The notes: generated by a model not told the origin, from the sequence alone. Positions 17,484 to 25,993 are shown, counted from the stretch's first letter. The stretch is DNA of 35,416 bases from Verrucomicrobia subdivision 6 bacterium (GCA_947466515.1 CANIEM010000018.1:1-35416); one strand, 5' to 3'. Translations and numbers: made by a program.

Positions 17484-18444
17484 AGCCGGTCGGGTGGGTT
17501 CGATGCCAGTCCCAAGCGTTCGTTAATATCTCCTCTAAACCCGAATAGCTCGGTTTCCATCCTAATTCCCTCTGAAGTTTGTGCGACGACGCCACCAAAG
17601 CAGGTGGATCCCCCGCCCGCGCGGGTTGGCCCCGCATCGGAATCTCCTTTTTTGTTACCTTGCGGGCCACCTCGATCACTTGCTTTACCGAATAGCCATT
17701 GCCCGTTCCCACATTAAAGTGCCCAGGCTTCTCTCTGCCTAACGCCAAAATATGGGCCGATGCCAAATCCTTCACGTGAATGTAATCACGAATGCAGGTT
17801 CCGTCTGGGGTGGCGTGATTTTCCCCAAAAACCTCTACTTCCTTCCTCTGCCCAAGCGCCGTCAGCAAAACATTGGGAATCAAATGAGTCTCCACTCGGT
17901 GATGTTCCCCTCTCTCCGCCGAAGCCCCCGAGGCATTAAAATAACGCAGACACGTTGGCAGAATCCCGTGAATCTGGGCATACCACGCCAGCACCTGCTC
18001 GAAAACTAGCTTGGAGTGGCCATAAGGATTAATCGGCTTCTGTGGCGTCTGCTCATCCATCGGCATTTTTTCGGGTAATCCGTAAGTCGCGCAGGTCGAC
18101 GAAAAAATAATCTTTCGGCACCCCGCCGAAACCATCGCGTCCAAAAGATGAATCCCCCCCATCACGTTCACCCGATAGTACGAGGACGGATCCCGCATGC
18201 TTTCAGGGACCAACGCCTTCCCCGCAAAATGAATCACCGCCTCAGGTCGGTGTTCCTGCACCGCGCGTTGCAGAAGATCTCGATCCGCCAAATCCCCCTG
18301 GAGAAAAACCGCTTGCGGAGGCACCGCCGAACGATGCCCTTCGCTTAAGTTATCCCAAACCACCACTTCATGCCCCGCCCGGATCAGCTCCTCCCCGCAG
18401 ACCGATCCGATGTAGCCTGCTCCGCCGGTGACGAGAACTTTCAT
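17473..18444 (-). CDS. galE: UDP-glucose 4-epimerase
   Basis: This 323-residue SDR-family enzyme interconverts UDP-glucose and UDP-galactose with bound NAD. The cofactor motif 'TGGAGYIGS' is at 6-14, 'HFAGKALVPES' matches GalE, the active-site Ser/Thr lie in 'SSTCATYG' (115-122), and the Tyr-Lys pair is in 'YGHSK' (141, 145). 'RYFNASGA' and 'GTCIRDYIHVKDLA' are strong GalE signatures. It is 17 bases after rho and overlaps hprK. Its likely use is sugar nucleotide supply for envelope polysaccharide; galactose breakdown genes are not in view. Confidence 0.94.
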   Translation of the reverse strand: MKVLVTGGAGYIGSVCGEELIRAGHEVVVWDNLSEGHRSAVPPQAVFLQGDLADRDLLQRAVQEHRPEAVIHFAGKALVPESMRDPSSYYRVNVMGGIHLLDAMVSAGCRKIIFSSTCATYGLPEKMPMDEQTPQKPINPYGHSKLVFEQVLAWYAQIHGILPTCLRYFNASGASAERGEHHRVETHLIPNVLLTALGQRKEVEVFGENHATPDGTCIRDYIHVKDLASAHILALGREKPGHFNVGTGNGYSVKQVIEVARKVTKKEIPMRGQPARAGDPPALVASSHKLQRELGWKPSYSGLEEILTNAWDWHRTHPTGYAD

Positions 18445-18461
18445 TCCGAAAAAAAACGAAG

Positions 18462-19991
18462 CTACTCCTTCAGGTTCATTGCCAAGAGGAACTCGACATT
18501 ACTCTTGGTTTTCTTCAGGCGCCCCAACAAAAGGTCCATCGCCTCGACCGGAGGCAAAGAAGACAAGGCACGCCGCAGAATATGGATTCGCGGCATCTCT
18601 TCCGCGTGATAAAGAAGCTCCTCTTTGCGCGTGCCTGATTTCGAAATGTTGATCGACGGATAAATCCGCTTATCCACTAAAGCACGATCGAGATGAATCT
18701 CCATATTTCCCGTGCCCTTAAACTCTTCAAAGATCACCTCATCCATCTTGCTTCCCGTATCCACCAAGGCCGTGGCAATAATCGTTAAACTGCCCCGCTC
18801 CTCCAAATTACGCGCCGCTCCAAAGAACCTCTTCGGCTTGTGTAACGCGTTCGCATCCACACCACCCGAAAGAATCTTTCCACTGTGCGGTTGCACCGTG
18901 TTGTAGGCTCGCGCCAAACGGGTGATGCTATCCAATAAAATCACCACATCCGTGCCCTGCTCCGCGAGTCGCTTGGCTCGCTCAATCACCATCTCCGCAA
19001 TGTGCACATGCCGATCAGGTGGTTCATCAAAAGTCGAACTAATCACCTCCCCCTCTACCGAGCGGGCCATATCCGTAACCTCCTCAGGCCTTTCGTCGAT
19101 CAAGAGCACAATCAAATGGGCCTTGGGATTGTTCGCGGTGATGGCGTTGGCCATCTTCTGCATCAGTACCGTTTTGCCGGTGCGCGGTGGCGCCACAATC
19201 AAGCCCCGCTGGCCAAAGCCAATCGGGCTAACCAAATCAAACGCCCGCATCGCGATGTCCTTCAGCTTTTCGTTCTCTAAAATCACTCGGCGATTTGGAA
19301 AGAGCGGAGTTAAATTATCAAAATGAATCGGCGGTACCCGCTTCGAAGCATCTTCCCCACTGATTGTCTCGACCATCGCTAAAGAGAAGTAGTGTTCTTT
19401 CTGTCGAGGAGAACGAATCTCCCCGCCCACTCGGTCCCCACGCCTCAATCCGTAACGCCGGATCAAAGCTGGATTCACATAAATATCCTCCCGAGTCGCC
19501 AGATAATTATTCGCCTGCAACCGCAAAAACCCGTACTGGTCAGGAAAGATTTCCAGAATGCCTTCGCCCGAAACCCGTCCATTCGCCTGTGCGTGCCGAT
19601 GCAATATTTCAAAAATCAGTTCATACTTGAGCAAACCCCCTGGATTTTCTACTCCCACCTCAGTCGCTTTTTCAATCAAGGCAGGGAAAGCCATTTTTTG
19701 TAAATCATCCAAACGTAGCAGTGGCCCCGTCGGCCGCGGCTCTTCTGTCACAGCCTCAGGTCCTCCACCACCATCTTGGTTCCCCCCATCCGGGCCACGC
19801 CGATAATTGTTATAATCATTCCGCGCATACCCTCCCCCATACCCCCCACGACGATCCCTTCCTCCTCCCATCCTGCGGTTTTGTGCATAGCGCCTCGGTC
19901 CGTAATCATTACGCGGACCATAGTTTCCTTCACCTTGTCGGCCGGAATCTTGGTTTCCCTGATGTCCTTGATCTTGTCCTTCACCATTCAT
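18462..19991 (-). CDS. rho: Transcription termination factor Rho with low-complexity N-terminal extension
   Basis: Rho is a hexameric RNA helicase that ends transcription. At 509 residues it is longer than the roughly 420 of E. coli Rho because of an 85-90 residue N-terminal tail rich in Gly, Asn, Asp, Arg, Gln and Tyr, with RGG and YGG elements. The Rho N-domain and cold-shock-like RNA-binding domain follow (about 92-215, '[14 protein letters not shown]'). The ATPase core has Walker A 'APPRTGKT' (267-274), '[13 protein letters not shown]', '[11 protein letters not shown]' and '[21 protein letters not shown]'. Core motifs are complete. Such tails occur in Rho of several phyla; in general they are thought to add RNA binding or condensation. 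It sits between coaE (40 bases) and galE (17 bases). Confidence 0.97.
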   Translation of the reverse strand: MNGEGQDQGHQGNQDSGRQGEGNYGPRNDYGPRRYAQNRRMGGGRDRRGGYGGGYARNDYNNYRRGPDGGNQDGGGGPEAVTEEPRPTGPLLRLDDLQKMAFPALIEKATEVGVENPGGLLKYELIFEILHRHAQANGRVSGEGILEIFPDQYGFLRLQANNYLATREDIYVNPALIRRYGLRRGDRVGGEIRSPRQKEHYFSLAMVETISGEDASKRVPPIHFDNLTPLFPNRRVILENEKLKDIAMRAFDLVSPIGFGQRGLIVAPPRTGKTVLMQKMANAITANNPKAHLIVLLIDERPEEVTDMARSVEGEVISSTFDEPPDRHVHIAEMVIERAKRLAEQGTDVVILLDSITRLARAYNTVQPHSGKILSGGVDANALHKPKRFFGAARNLEERGSLTIIATALVDTGSKMDEVIFEEFKGTGNMEIHLDRALVDKRIYPSINISKSGTRKEELLYHAEEMPRIHILRRALSSLPPVEAMDLLLGRLKKTKSNVEFLLAMNLKE

Positions 19992-20031
19992 AAGTATCCC
20001 TCTCTCGCTCCACTCCCCGCGGAGTGCGCCG

Positions 20032-20676
20032 TCAACCCCGCACGGGGTTGGCTAGACGCTTCGCTTGGTCGCGCAGCAGTGCCAAACTTCCTTCATTCCA
20101 CAAGACGTGATCGCAAGCTTGGGCTTTCTTTTCTACCGCCCACTGCTTACCCATCCAGAAGTCTATCGCCTCAGGCGCCAGACCCCGCTCGTACAATCGT
20201 TGCCGAGACACCGTAGCCCGACAACCCACTAGCACTTTTTCATCGAAGGATTCCTCCACCCCAACTTCGAAAAGCAAGGGGATGATCACCGCCACATTAC
20301 GGCGGGGATGGAGGCGAAGGCTTTCGCCGACTTCCGACTTCCAAGTAGCACGAACCATTGGATGGATCAGGTGGTTGACAGTGGCGTAAACGGAAGAGTC
20401 CCGAATCATCGACGCGGCCAACAACCCGCGGTCCAAATCTTTCGAGGAAGATAAGATCGAATCCCCCAGCGCGTCAACCAGTTTTCTATACCCCTCCGCT
20501 CCACGCTCATAAAGGCGATGGACCAACCCATCACTCTCAATCACCCACCATCCCTCTTCCTCCAGCATCTTGCCCAAGGTGGACTTACCCGCCGCCATCG
20601 TCCCCGTCACCCCCACCACCCTCCCTTGGCGAAGCTTGGCTCGGTCCGATTCTCCGTTTACCTTGTGGGGTCTCAT
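20032..20676 (-). CDS. coaE: Dephospho-CoA kinase
   Basis: CoaE carries out the last step of coenzyme A synthesis, phosphorylating the 3'-hydroxyl of dephospho-CoA. The 214-residue protein has the P-loop 'GVTGTMAAGKSTLGKML', 'VIESDGLVHRLY' (acceptor-binding Asp), 'LIHPMVRATW' and 'IIPLLFEVGVEESFDEKVLV', all CoaE-typical. There are about 18 extra residues before the P-loop strand. The ATG at 20676 stands 4 bases from the 5' end of tRNA-His on the opposite strand, so any promoter for coaE must lie in the antisense of the tRNA or further upstream in the secreted-protein gene. Confidence 0.93.
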   Translation of the reverse strand: MRPHKVNGESDRAKLRQGRVVGVTGTMAAGKSTLGKMLEEEGWWVIESDGLVHRLYERGAEGYRKLVDALGDSILSSSKDLDRGLLAASMIRDSSVYATVNHLIHPMVRATWKSEVGESLRLHPRRNVAVIIPLLFEVGVEESFDEKVLVGCRATVSRQRLYERGLAPEAIDFWMGKQWAVEKKAQACDHVLWNEGSLALLRDQAKRLANPVRG

Positions 20677-20680
20677 AAAT

Positions 20681-20754
20681 GGCGGCCGTAGTTCAGCTGG
20701 TAGAACTCCAGATTGTGATTCTGGCTGTCGCGGGTTCGAATCCCGTCGGTCGCC
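20681..20754 (+). tRNA. tRNA-His (anticodon GTG)
   Basis: A full cloverleaf can be folded by eye. The 7-bp acceptor GCGGCCG pairs with CGGTCGC, the D stem is GTTC/GAAC, the anticodon stem CCAGA/TCTGG closes the loop TTGTGAT with GTG at 20715-20717, and the T arm has loop TTCGAAT. The base before the acceptor (20681) is G and can pair with the discriminator C (20754), the G-1:C73 identity pair of tRNA-His. CCA is not encoded. A small hairpin GAGGC-TTTA-GCCTC lies 16 bases downstream (20770-20783) but without a T-run. The gene is antisense to the last 20 codons of the secreted-protein ORF. Confidence 0.97.
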
Positions 20755-21856
20755 CCTCTCTTTTCACCGGAGGCTTTAGCCTCTCGTCCCATTCTCGTAA
20801 AGTCGGCCCCATTCGCCTATCCGGCACATTAATCTCATACCAGTCCAAAAGCTCCTTCGCCCGCCCACGCATATCCCGCCATCGTCCCACCGCCGCATCC
20901 GCCTCCTTCATCGCCGCTTCCCTCTCTAGCCGATCTTCCTCTTTATCTCCCGCCTTCACCGCCTGACGATAGCGGAAAATCGCAGGGCGGAGAAAAGGAT
21001 CCGCCGTCGCCTCCAATTTTAGTAACTCCATTTCTAATCCCTCCATTGGCCGATTTTTCCCTACTGTGGCCTTCGCCACCTGTGCCGCAAGTTCTCGAAG
21101 TTTTTTTACCGTCTCCTCCGGACTCTGCGGTTCAGCACTGCTTCTGCGTTCAGGCTCCGCCAAACTCCTCCGCCAAGCCCCGTCCTCCTCCTTCGTGTCC
21201 GACCAGAATTTTCCCGGACATCCCACCGCCACCCACTCTTCCAACCGCAACCGATGAGCACTAGAAACCGCTCGCACCACCAACCGCGAAGCCAAAAGTC
21301 GCCGCAGATCGCGCGTCAATCCATCCGCCGCCAACTCCCCCTGCTCAGGCCACAACTGTATCCGACTTAAACTTGCCTCATCCAATCGCGCCACTGCCGC
21401 CGACACCCGCCCCTCCATCGCCTCATCCCCCCCCATCGCCCGACCCGTGCATCCCTCCGCTACCCAACGAATCGAAGCCGACCCCTCCCGCTTCTGTGCC
21501 GCCGCCAAAATCCGCGCAGCGATCACCGTCGAAACCCAAGCCGCCGCAAAATCTTCTCCCTGCGGATCCGCCTTGATTCGACACTTTGTCCGCCCGTCCC
21601 ACTCCAAAACTGGCGGCACCGGGCCTCCCGCTTCCAATTGACCCCGAATCTCCAGAGGGGAAAGTAACCGAGTTTTTGTCAGTTCATCAAAAAGATCCGA
21701 AGCCCCCGCCGATGCACTGGCCACTCGCACCGCCTCCACCCTGTCTTTCGCCTCAACTTGTAATCGCACACTCTTTCCCTCTGCTTTGCCCACCGCACCC
21801 TCCACCCTCCCCACTAAAAGGAATCCCACCAAAAAAACCAGCCCTCTCAGGATCAC
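20693..21856 (-). CDS. Hypothetical secreted protein whose 3' end runs antisense through tRNA-His
   Basis: This 387-residue protein is not recognised. It begins with a clear Sec-type signal peptide (hydrophobic residues 2-17, then 'GRVEGAVG' with likely cleavage near residues 20-21). The rest is Ala/Glu/Arg-rich and largely helical, with a charged, possibly coiled-coil region at about 250-350 and two isolated Cys in the middle ('EGCTG', 'VGCPG'). The start is GTG at 21856, overlapping the fmdB-like stop as GTGA. There is no stop codon before the tRNA, so the last 20 residues ('GRPTGFEPATARITIWSSTS') are the antisense of tRNA-His. This tail is probably not functional protein, or the real gene was truncated or shifted here. 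The mature product is likely periplasmic. Confidence 0.7.
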   Translation of the reverse strand: MILRGLVFLVGFLLVGRVEGAVGKAEGKSVRLQVEAKDRVEAVRVASASAGASDLFDELTKTRLLSPLEIRGQLEAGGPVPPVLEWDGRTKCRIKADPQGEDFAAAWVSTVIAARILAAAQKREGSASIRWVAEGCTGRAMGGDEAMEGRVSAAVARLDEASLSRIQLWPEQGELAADGLTRDLRRLLASRLVVRAVSSAHRLRLEEWVAVGCPGKFWSDTKEEDGAWRRSLAEPERRSSAEPQSPEETVKKLRELAAQVAKATVGKNRPMEGLEMELLKLEATADPFLRPAIFRYRQAVKAGDKEEDRLEREAAMKEADAAVGRWRDMRGRAKELLDWYEINVPDRRMGPTLREWDERLKPPVKREGRPTGFEPATARITIWSSTS

Positions 21857-22194
21857 TTACTTTTCCCAGACTTACCCTCCCCAGACTTCGTTGCCCCACC
21901 CGCCGTCGTTCCACTCTCCGGAGCCTTCTTTTTCTCGCTACTTTTCTCACCACCCCCCGAAGCCTCCTTCGCCGCCTTCTTGTACCCCGCACTGCGATAG
22001 TCCGTGATATAAAATCCACTTCCTTTAAAAATAAAGCCCGCCCCCGTCCCCATCTGCTTCACAATCGCACCCTTTCCCCAGGCTTTCTTCGGACACTTCT
22101 CCTTCGGGCAGATTTTTAAATCGGCATCCTTCATCGAATGAAAAATATCTAAGTGCGCTTTACACTTTTTACAAACGTACTCGTAAGTCGGCAT
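21853..22194 (-). CDS. FmdB-family zinc ribbon protein
   Basis: The first 70 or so residues are a typical FmdB zinc ribbon: 'MPTYEYVCKKC' gives the first Cys pair (8, 11), and 'CPKEKCPKKAW' the second. 'GFIFKGSGFYITDY' is the conserved end of the domain. A Lys/Ser/Gly/Ala-rich low-complexity tail of about 40 residues follows. The family is named from a regulator in formamide metabolism, but most members have no known role. Spacing is 46 bases after the ketosynthase gene, and the stop overlaps the start of the secreted protein gene (GTGA). Confidence 0.88.
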   Translation of the reverse strand: MPTYEYVCKKCKAHLDIFHSMKDADLKICPKEKCPKKAWGKGAIVKQMGTGAGFIFKGSGFYITDYRSAGYKKAAKEASGGGEKSSEKKKAPESGTTAGGATKSGEGKSGKSK

Positions 22195-22240
22195 AAGCGT
22201 TTATCTTATCCTTTTTTTTCGCTTTTCCCAGCCTCAAAGC

Positions 22241-23368
22241 TTACGTCCGAATAAACAGCAAACACGCGTTCTGCCCCCCAAACCCAAAAGACGGCTTCAA
22301 AATAGCCTGCACCCCTTTTTTTCCTCCAACCTCCACCATCCGCACCAGACACTCTGGATCCGCCCGCCACTCCTTTCCTAAGGTCGAAGGCAAAAAATCT
22401 TCCGCGATCGATTGCACTGCCAAAACTGATTCCACCGCCCCACACGCCATCGACAAATGCCCGATCCTCCCTTTCGGTGCGATCACCCATGGGCTCCTCT
22501 TCCCAAACACCTCCCTCAACATCTTCGCCTCCGCCCGATCGTTCGCCACCGTCCCCGTCCCATGCGCCACTACCGCATCCACTTCCCCCGCCTCCAGCCC
22601 CGCATCCCGCAAACACGCAGCGACGCACGCCACCGCCTCCACCGCATCCTCCCTCGGGTCCGTCACCCTCCAAGCATCACAACCCACTGCCGCCCCGCGC
22701 ACCTCAGCTAAAATATTGGCTCCCCGAGCCATTGCTTTGTCTCTCTCTTCTAAAACAAGAAAGCCCGCCCCTTCCCCCACCACAAATCCTGATCGCCCCA
22801 AACCAAAAGGCTGACAAGCCTCCTCCGGCTTTTCCCGAAATCCCCGCGCCAACGCCCCCAACCTGTCGTACCCCAACAATCCTCCGAGATGCACCCTTCC
22901 ATCCGCCCCCCCCGTAACCATCTCATCGACCTCACCTTCACGAATCATCCAAAACGCCTCCGCAATCGCCTGAGTCGACGCCGCACACGCCGCCAAACTT
23001 TCCACTCTCTCTCCCTCCAGACCCACTTCCCTAGCCAAATTTTCTAATGAATCTTGTCCCTCCCACTTTTCCCCAGGCCCCGGCCAGCCAATTGCTCCGG
23101 CTAATCCCGCCCCACACCCTACCCCGCTCGATTTCATCGCCTCCTGCAAAGCCAATCTGGCCCAACGCAAACTTCTCCACTCCTCCCTTTTCTCCGACTT
23201 CTCTTCACCAATTTGTGCGGCCACCTGAACAGGCGACTTCTCCCACCCATTCCATTCCAGCGCGCGCACAGCCGATCGTCCTTCCACCACACCCTCCCAA
23301 AAAACCTTTGTCCCCACCCCGTACCCAGTGACCGCCCCTACTCCCGTAATAACCACACGCCGGCTCAC
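22241..23368 (-). CDS. Beta-ketoacyl synthase (FabF/KASII-like, accessory)
   Basis: This 375-residue thiolase-fold condensing enzyme has the full catalytic triad: Cys 128 in 'LAACAASTQ', His 269 in 'AHGTGT' and His 304 in 'IGHLSMACG'. 'SFGFGGQNACL' closes the family pattern. It differs from the housekeeping fabF at 32559-33803 and is shorter. The start is GTG, overlapping the ACP stop (GTGA). Together with the ACP and the Cys-less partner upstream it forms a three-gene unit that could extend or prime a special acyl chain. In Gram-negatives such sets occur in aryl polyene and related type II pathways, but the tailoring genes of those clusters are not here. Which product it makes is unknown. 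Confidence 0.88.
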   Translation of the reverse strand: MSRRVVITGVGAVTGYGVGTKVFWEGVVEGRSAVRALEWNGWEKSPVQVAAQIGEEKSEKREEWRSLRWARLALQEAMKSSGVGCGAGLAGAIGWPGPGEKWEGQDSLENLAREVGLEGERVESLAACAASTQAIAEAFWMIREGEVDEMVTGGADGRVHLGGLLGYDRLGALARGFREKPEEACQPFGLGRSGFVVGEGAGFLVLEERDKAMARGANILAEVRGAAVGCDAWRVTDPREDAVEAVACVAACLRDAGLEAGEVDAVVAHGTGTVANDRAEAKMLREVFGKRSPWVIAPKGRIGHLSMACGAVESVLAVQSIAEDFLPSTLGKEWRADPECLVRMVEVGGKKGVQAILKPSFGFGGQNACLLFIRT

Positions 23369-23622
23369 TTTTTCTCCTTAATCATCTTCGCCAATCTCGC
23401 CGCCAACTCCATCAACGTCGGATCAGGCTCCGCAAAAAGAATTTTCTCGTCCAACGCCTTTCCCACCGCCTCTTCCAAGCGAAAGGTTAAATCAATGCGA
23501 TCAATACTCTCCGCCCCCAAATCCGCCCCCAATCGCTGCCCCTCAAGTACACCGTCCTTTTTTCGCAAGGTCTCCGCCACCGCCTGCCTAACCAACTCTC
23601 CTAACTCCTCCACCATTTTCAT
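23365..23622 (-). CDS. Acyl carrier protein (second ACP)
   Basis: The 85-residue protein has the four-helix ACP pattern, and the phosphopantetheine serine is Ser 39 in 'LGAESIDRIDLTFRLEE'. The usual DSL is ESI here, as in several specialised ACPs. It is distinct from acpP at 32252. ATG at 23622 overlaps the upstream stop (ATGA), and its own stop overlaps the ketosynthase GTG. A second ATG lies two codons in. It presumably carries the intermediates used by the adjoining ketosynthase. Confidence 0.88.
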   Translation of the reverse strand: MKMVEELGELVRQAVAETLRKKDGVLEGQRLGADLGAESIDRIDLTFRLEEAVGKALDEKILFAEPDPTLMELAARLAKMIKEKK

Positions 23623-24197
23623 TTTTTATTCTCCAACCCCCAAACTTCCGCCGCCGCCCCCTTCTCCGTAATACAAATCAACACCGCCCACTCAACCCCG
23701 CGCCTCCCCCAACGCTGAATTCGTCTCTCCACATCCTCCCTCACTCCCTTTTTCTCCCGCACAGTTTCCACAGGACCTCTTGCCCCAATCTCCACCGCCA
23801 ACTGTGCCGCCGCCAAATTCGGCAATCTCTCCAAAAGCCATAAAGGAGATCTTTCTCGCCAACTCTCCGCCACATCTTTCGAACTCATCCCATCCAACCA
23901 CTCCGGCCAACTTCCCCCCTCCACCACCCCAATCACCCCCACCCTCCTCCCCTCCAATTGTACCATCTGCCCCTCACCCCATGCCCTCAAACCCGCCCTC
24001 ACCATCGCTGTCCCCTTCTCCCCTAACCACCTCCCCCCCTTGCCACCCACCCAAGGATCTCTACCCGCCTCCCCCATCCGCCACTCCGCACGTCTCAAAA
24101 CCCCGAGCTTGCCCGCCCCCCCCAGAAGCGTATTCTTTTCCTCTCGTGTCTTACCTCCCAGAGCAATCTGGGGGACATGGGAAGAAACCCTCAACAT
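23619..24197 (-). CDS. Ketosynthase-like protein lacking the active-site Cys
   Basis: This 192-residue protein resembles the N-terminal half of a beta-ketoacyl synthase, of the 'beta-ketoacyl synthase N-terminal-like' type. The clearest part is 'LPNLAAAQLAVEIGARGPVET', which matches the region just before the nucleophile in condensing enzymes. Where the family has a TACASG-like loop, this protein has REKKG, so there is no catalytic Cys, and the C-terminal half with the two His is absent. It may be a chain-length or partner subunit for the active ketosynthase two genes down, or a decayed enzyme. The ATG at 24197 is preceded by GGAG at a 4-base distance and is preferred over the longer ORF from 24230. 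Divergent from rpsA. Confidence 0.65.
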   Translation of the reverse strand: MLRVSSHVPQIALGGKTREEKNTLLGGAGKLGVLRRAEWRMGEAGRDPWVGGKGGRWLGEKGTAMVRAGLRAWGEGQMVQLEGRRVGVIGVVEGGSWPEWLDGMSSKDVAESWRERSPLWLLERLPNLAAAQLAVEIGARGPVETVREKKGVREDVERRIQRWGRRGVEWAVLICITEKGAAAEVWGLENKK

Positions 24198-24201
24198 AGT
24201 A

Positions 24202-24205
24202 CTCC
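24202..24205 (-). promoter_or_regulatory. Ribosome binding site deciding the start of the KS-like gene
   Basis: GGAG on the minus strand, 4 bases before the ATG at 24197. It supports this start over the in-frame extension to 24230. Confidence 0.5.
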
Positions 24206-24277
24206 GATGATCTCGTGACCATCTTGCCAAGCAGTCAGATTCCTCTGTCCGCTTCTTTCAACTAAGAAAAAATCCAT

Positions 24278-25966
24278 ATGACCAATTTCGAAACTCTTTT
24301 GTCCCAGTCGATGCAAAACTTCAAGGAAGGTACCATCGTCAAAGGCCGCATCATCGAACGTCGCCCTCGCGAAGTCATGGTTGATATCGGTTACAAATCC
24401 GAGGGCGCCATCGACCTCGGCGAATTTAGCCCCGCGGATGATTTGGCCATCGGCCAAGAGATCGAAGTCCTTCTCGAACGTCTCGAAGACGAAGATGGTC
24501 AAGTCGTCCTCTCCCGCCAAAAAGCAGCCCATAAACAAAACTGGGACAAAATCGTTAAACTCAGTGAATCAGGTAAAACTGTTCAAGGCATCGTTCGCGA
24601 TATCGTCAAAGGTGGTCTCATGCTCGATGTCGGCGTCGAAGCTTTCTTGCCCTCCTCCCAGATCGATATCAACCCGCCGAAAAATCTCCGCGAGTTCCTC
24701 GGCAAAACCCTCGAATGTCGCATCGTAAAACTCAACGAAGACCGCAAGAACGTCGTCCTCTCCCGCCGCGAACTCATCGAAGAGGAACGCAATGAGAAAC
24801 GCGCCAAACTCCTCTCCCACCTCGACAAGGGAGCCAAAGTCAAAGGCCGCGTCAAAAATCTCACCGAATTCGGCGCCTTCGTCGACCTCGACGGTCTCGA
24901 TGGCCTCCTCCACGTCACCGATATGACCTGGGGTCGCCTCGGTCACCCTTCCGAACTTTTGCAAACTAACCAGGAAATCGAAGTCATCGTTCTCGAGATC
25001 GATAAGGAACGCCTCCGTGTTTCCCTCGGCCTCAAACAGATGTCGGAAAATCCTTGGGACAAAATCGCCGAAAAGTATCCCGTCAATCTCAAGATTCGTG
25101 GCAAGGTCACCAGCCTCGTGCCCTACGGCGCCTTCGTTCAGCTCGAACCCGGCGTCGAGGGATTGGTTCACGTCTCCGAACTATCTTGGACTCGCCGCAT
25201 CGCTCGTCCGAGCGATGTCATTCAAGACGGCCAAGAGATCGAAGCCATCGTCATCAGCGTCAGCAAGGAAGAGCAGAAACTCTCTCTCTCCGTCCGCCAT
25301 CTCGAACCCAATCCATGGGAAGAAATCCACCTGCGCTACCCCGTCGGTCGCCCTGTCAAAGGGGTCGTCCGCAATACCACCGCCTATGGCGCTTTCGTCG
25401 AACTGGAGGAAGGCATCGATGGCATGATTCACGTTTCCGATATGTCGTGGACCCGCAAACCCACTCACGCCTCGGAAGTCGTCAAAAAAGGCGATACCGT
25501 CGACGCCCAAGTCCTCGGCATCGACAAAGCCAACCAACGAATCTCCCTCGGCCTCAAGCAACTCGCCGAAGATCCGTGGAAGTTGGTCGAAAGCCGCTTC
25601 AAGATCGGTCAGATGGTCAAAGGCACCGTCAGTAAAGTCGCCAGCTTCGGCGCCTTTATTCAACTCGAGGGAGACCTCGACGGCCTCGTTCACATCTCGC
25701 AGATATCCGAAGAGCGTATCGCCAAGGTCAAAGACGTCCTTAAGCCCGGCCAGGAGATTGAAGCCCGCGTCATTCGCTTAAATAAAGCGGAACGACGAAT
25801 CGGCCTCTCCATCAAGGCCGCCGCCTACTCCGACGAAGCCTTTGAAAAAGAGCGCAACGTACTCGAGGATAACTCCAAATCGTCCGACTTCTTGGGCGGA
25901 ATGGAAGCAGCCTTCGATAAAGCGGAAGAGGAATACCGTCCTGGCGAAAGCCAACCCAAAAGCTAA
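24278..25966 (+). CDS. rpsA: 30S ribosomal protein S1
   Basis: The 562-residue protein consists of six S1 RNA-binding domains in tandem. The four central and C-terminal ones are very alike, each with a 'GAFV.L..G.DGL.H.S..SW' type pattern ('FGAFVDLDGLDGLLHVTD', 'YGAFVQLEPGVEGLVHVSE', 'YGAFVELEEGIDGMIHVSD', 'FGAFIQLEGDLDGLVHISQ'). The first two are more divergent and would dock on the ribosome through S2. An acidic tail follows. S1 helps mRNAs bind the 30S subunit, important here because many genes lack a clear Shine-Dalgarno. The start ATG is 80 bases from the divergent KS-like gene. Confidence 0.97.
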   Translation: MTNFETLLSQSMQNFKEGTIVKGRIIERRPREVMVDIGYKSEGAIDLGEFSPADDLAIGQEIEVLLERLEDEDGQVVLSRQKAAHKQNWDKIVKLSESGKTVQGIVRDIVKGGLMLDVGVEAFLPSSQIDINPPKNLREFLGKTLECRIVKLNEDRKNVVLSRRELIEEERNEKRAKLLSHLDKGAKVKGRVKNLTEFGAFVDLDGLDGLLHVTDMTWGRLGHPSELLQTNQEIEVIVLEIDKERLRVSLGLKQMSENPWDKIAEKYPVNLKIRGKVTSLVPYGAFVQLEPGVEGLVHVSELSWTRRIARPSDVIQDGQEIEAIVISVSKEEQKLSLSVRHLEPNPWEEIHLRYPVGRPVKGVVRNTTAYGAFVELEEGIDGMIHVSDMSWTRKPTHASEVVKKGDTVDAQVLGIDKANQRISLGLKQLAEDPWKLVESRFKIGQMVKGTVSKVASFGAFIQLEGDLDGLVHISQISEERIAKVKDVLKPGQEIEARVIRLNKAERRIGLSIKAAAYSDEAFEKERNVLEDNSKSSDFLGGMEAAFDKAEEEYRPGESQPKS

Positions 25967-25978
25967 ACGAGGAGGACC

Positions 25979-25993
25979 GTCGCCCCAAGCGAC
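25979..25993 (+). promoter_or_regulatory. Small hairpin between rpsA and frr
   Basis: GTCGC / GCGAC, a 5-bp stem with loop CCCAA, lies in the 56-base gap and is followed by a pyrimidine-rich run rather than Ts. It could be an attenuating or processing element; weak. Confidence 0.25.

Noticed and set aside
22206-22673. 155-codon Gly-rich frame on the minus strand
   Set aside because: Same strand but another frame of the ketosynthase gene, whose own frame has all catalytic motifs.
24569-25693. Acidic open frames on the minus strand under rpsA
   Set aside because: Antisense shadows of the S1 repeats.
24278-25966. Repeated pattern across rpsA as possible DNA repeat
   Set aside because: It is explained by the six S1 domains of the protein; there is no separate repeat element.
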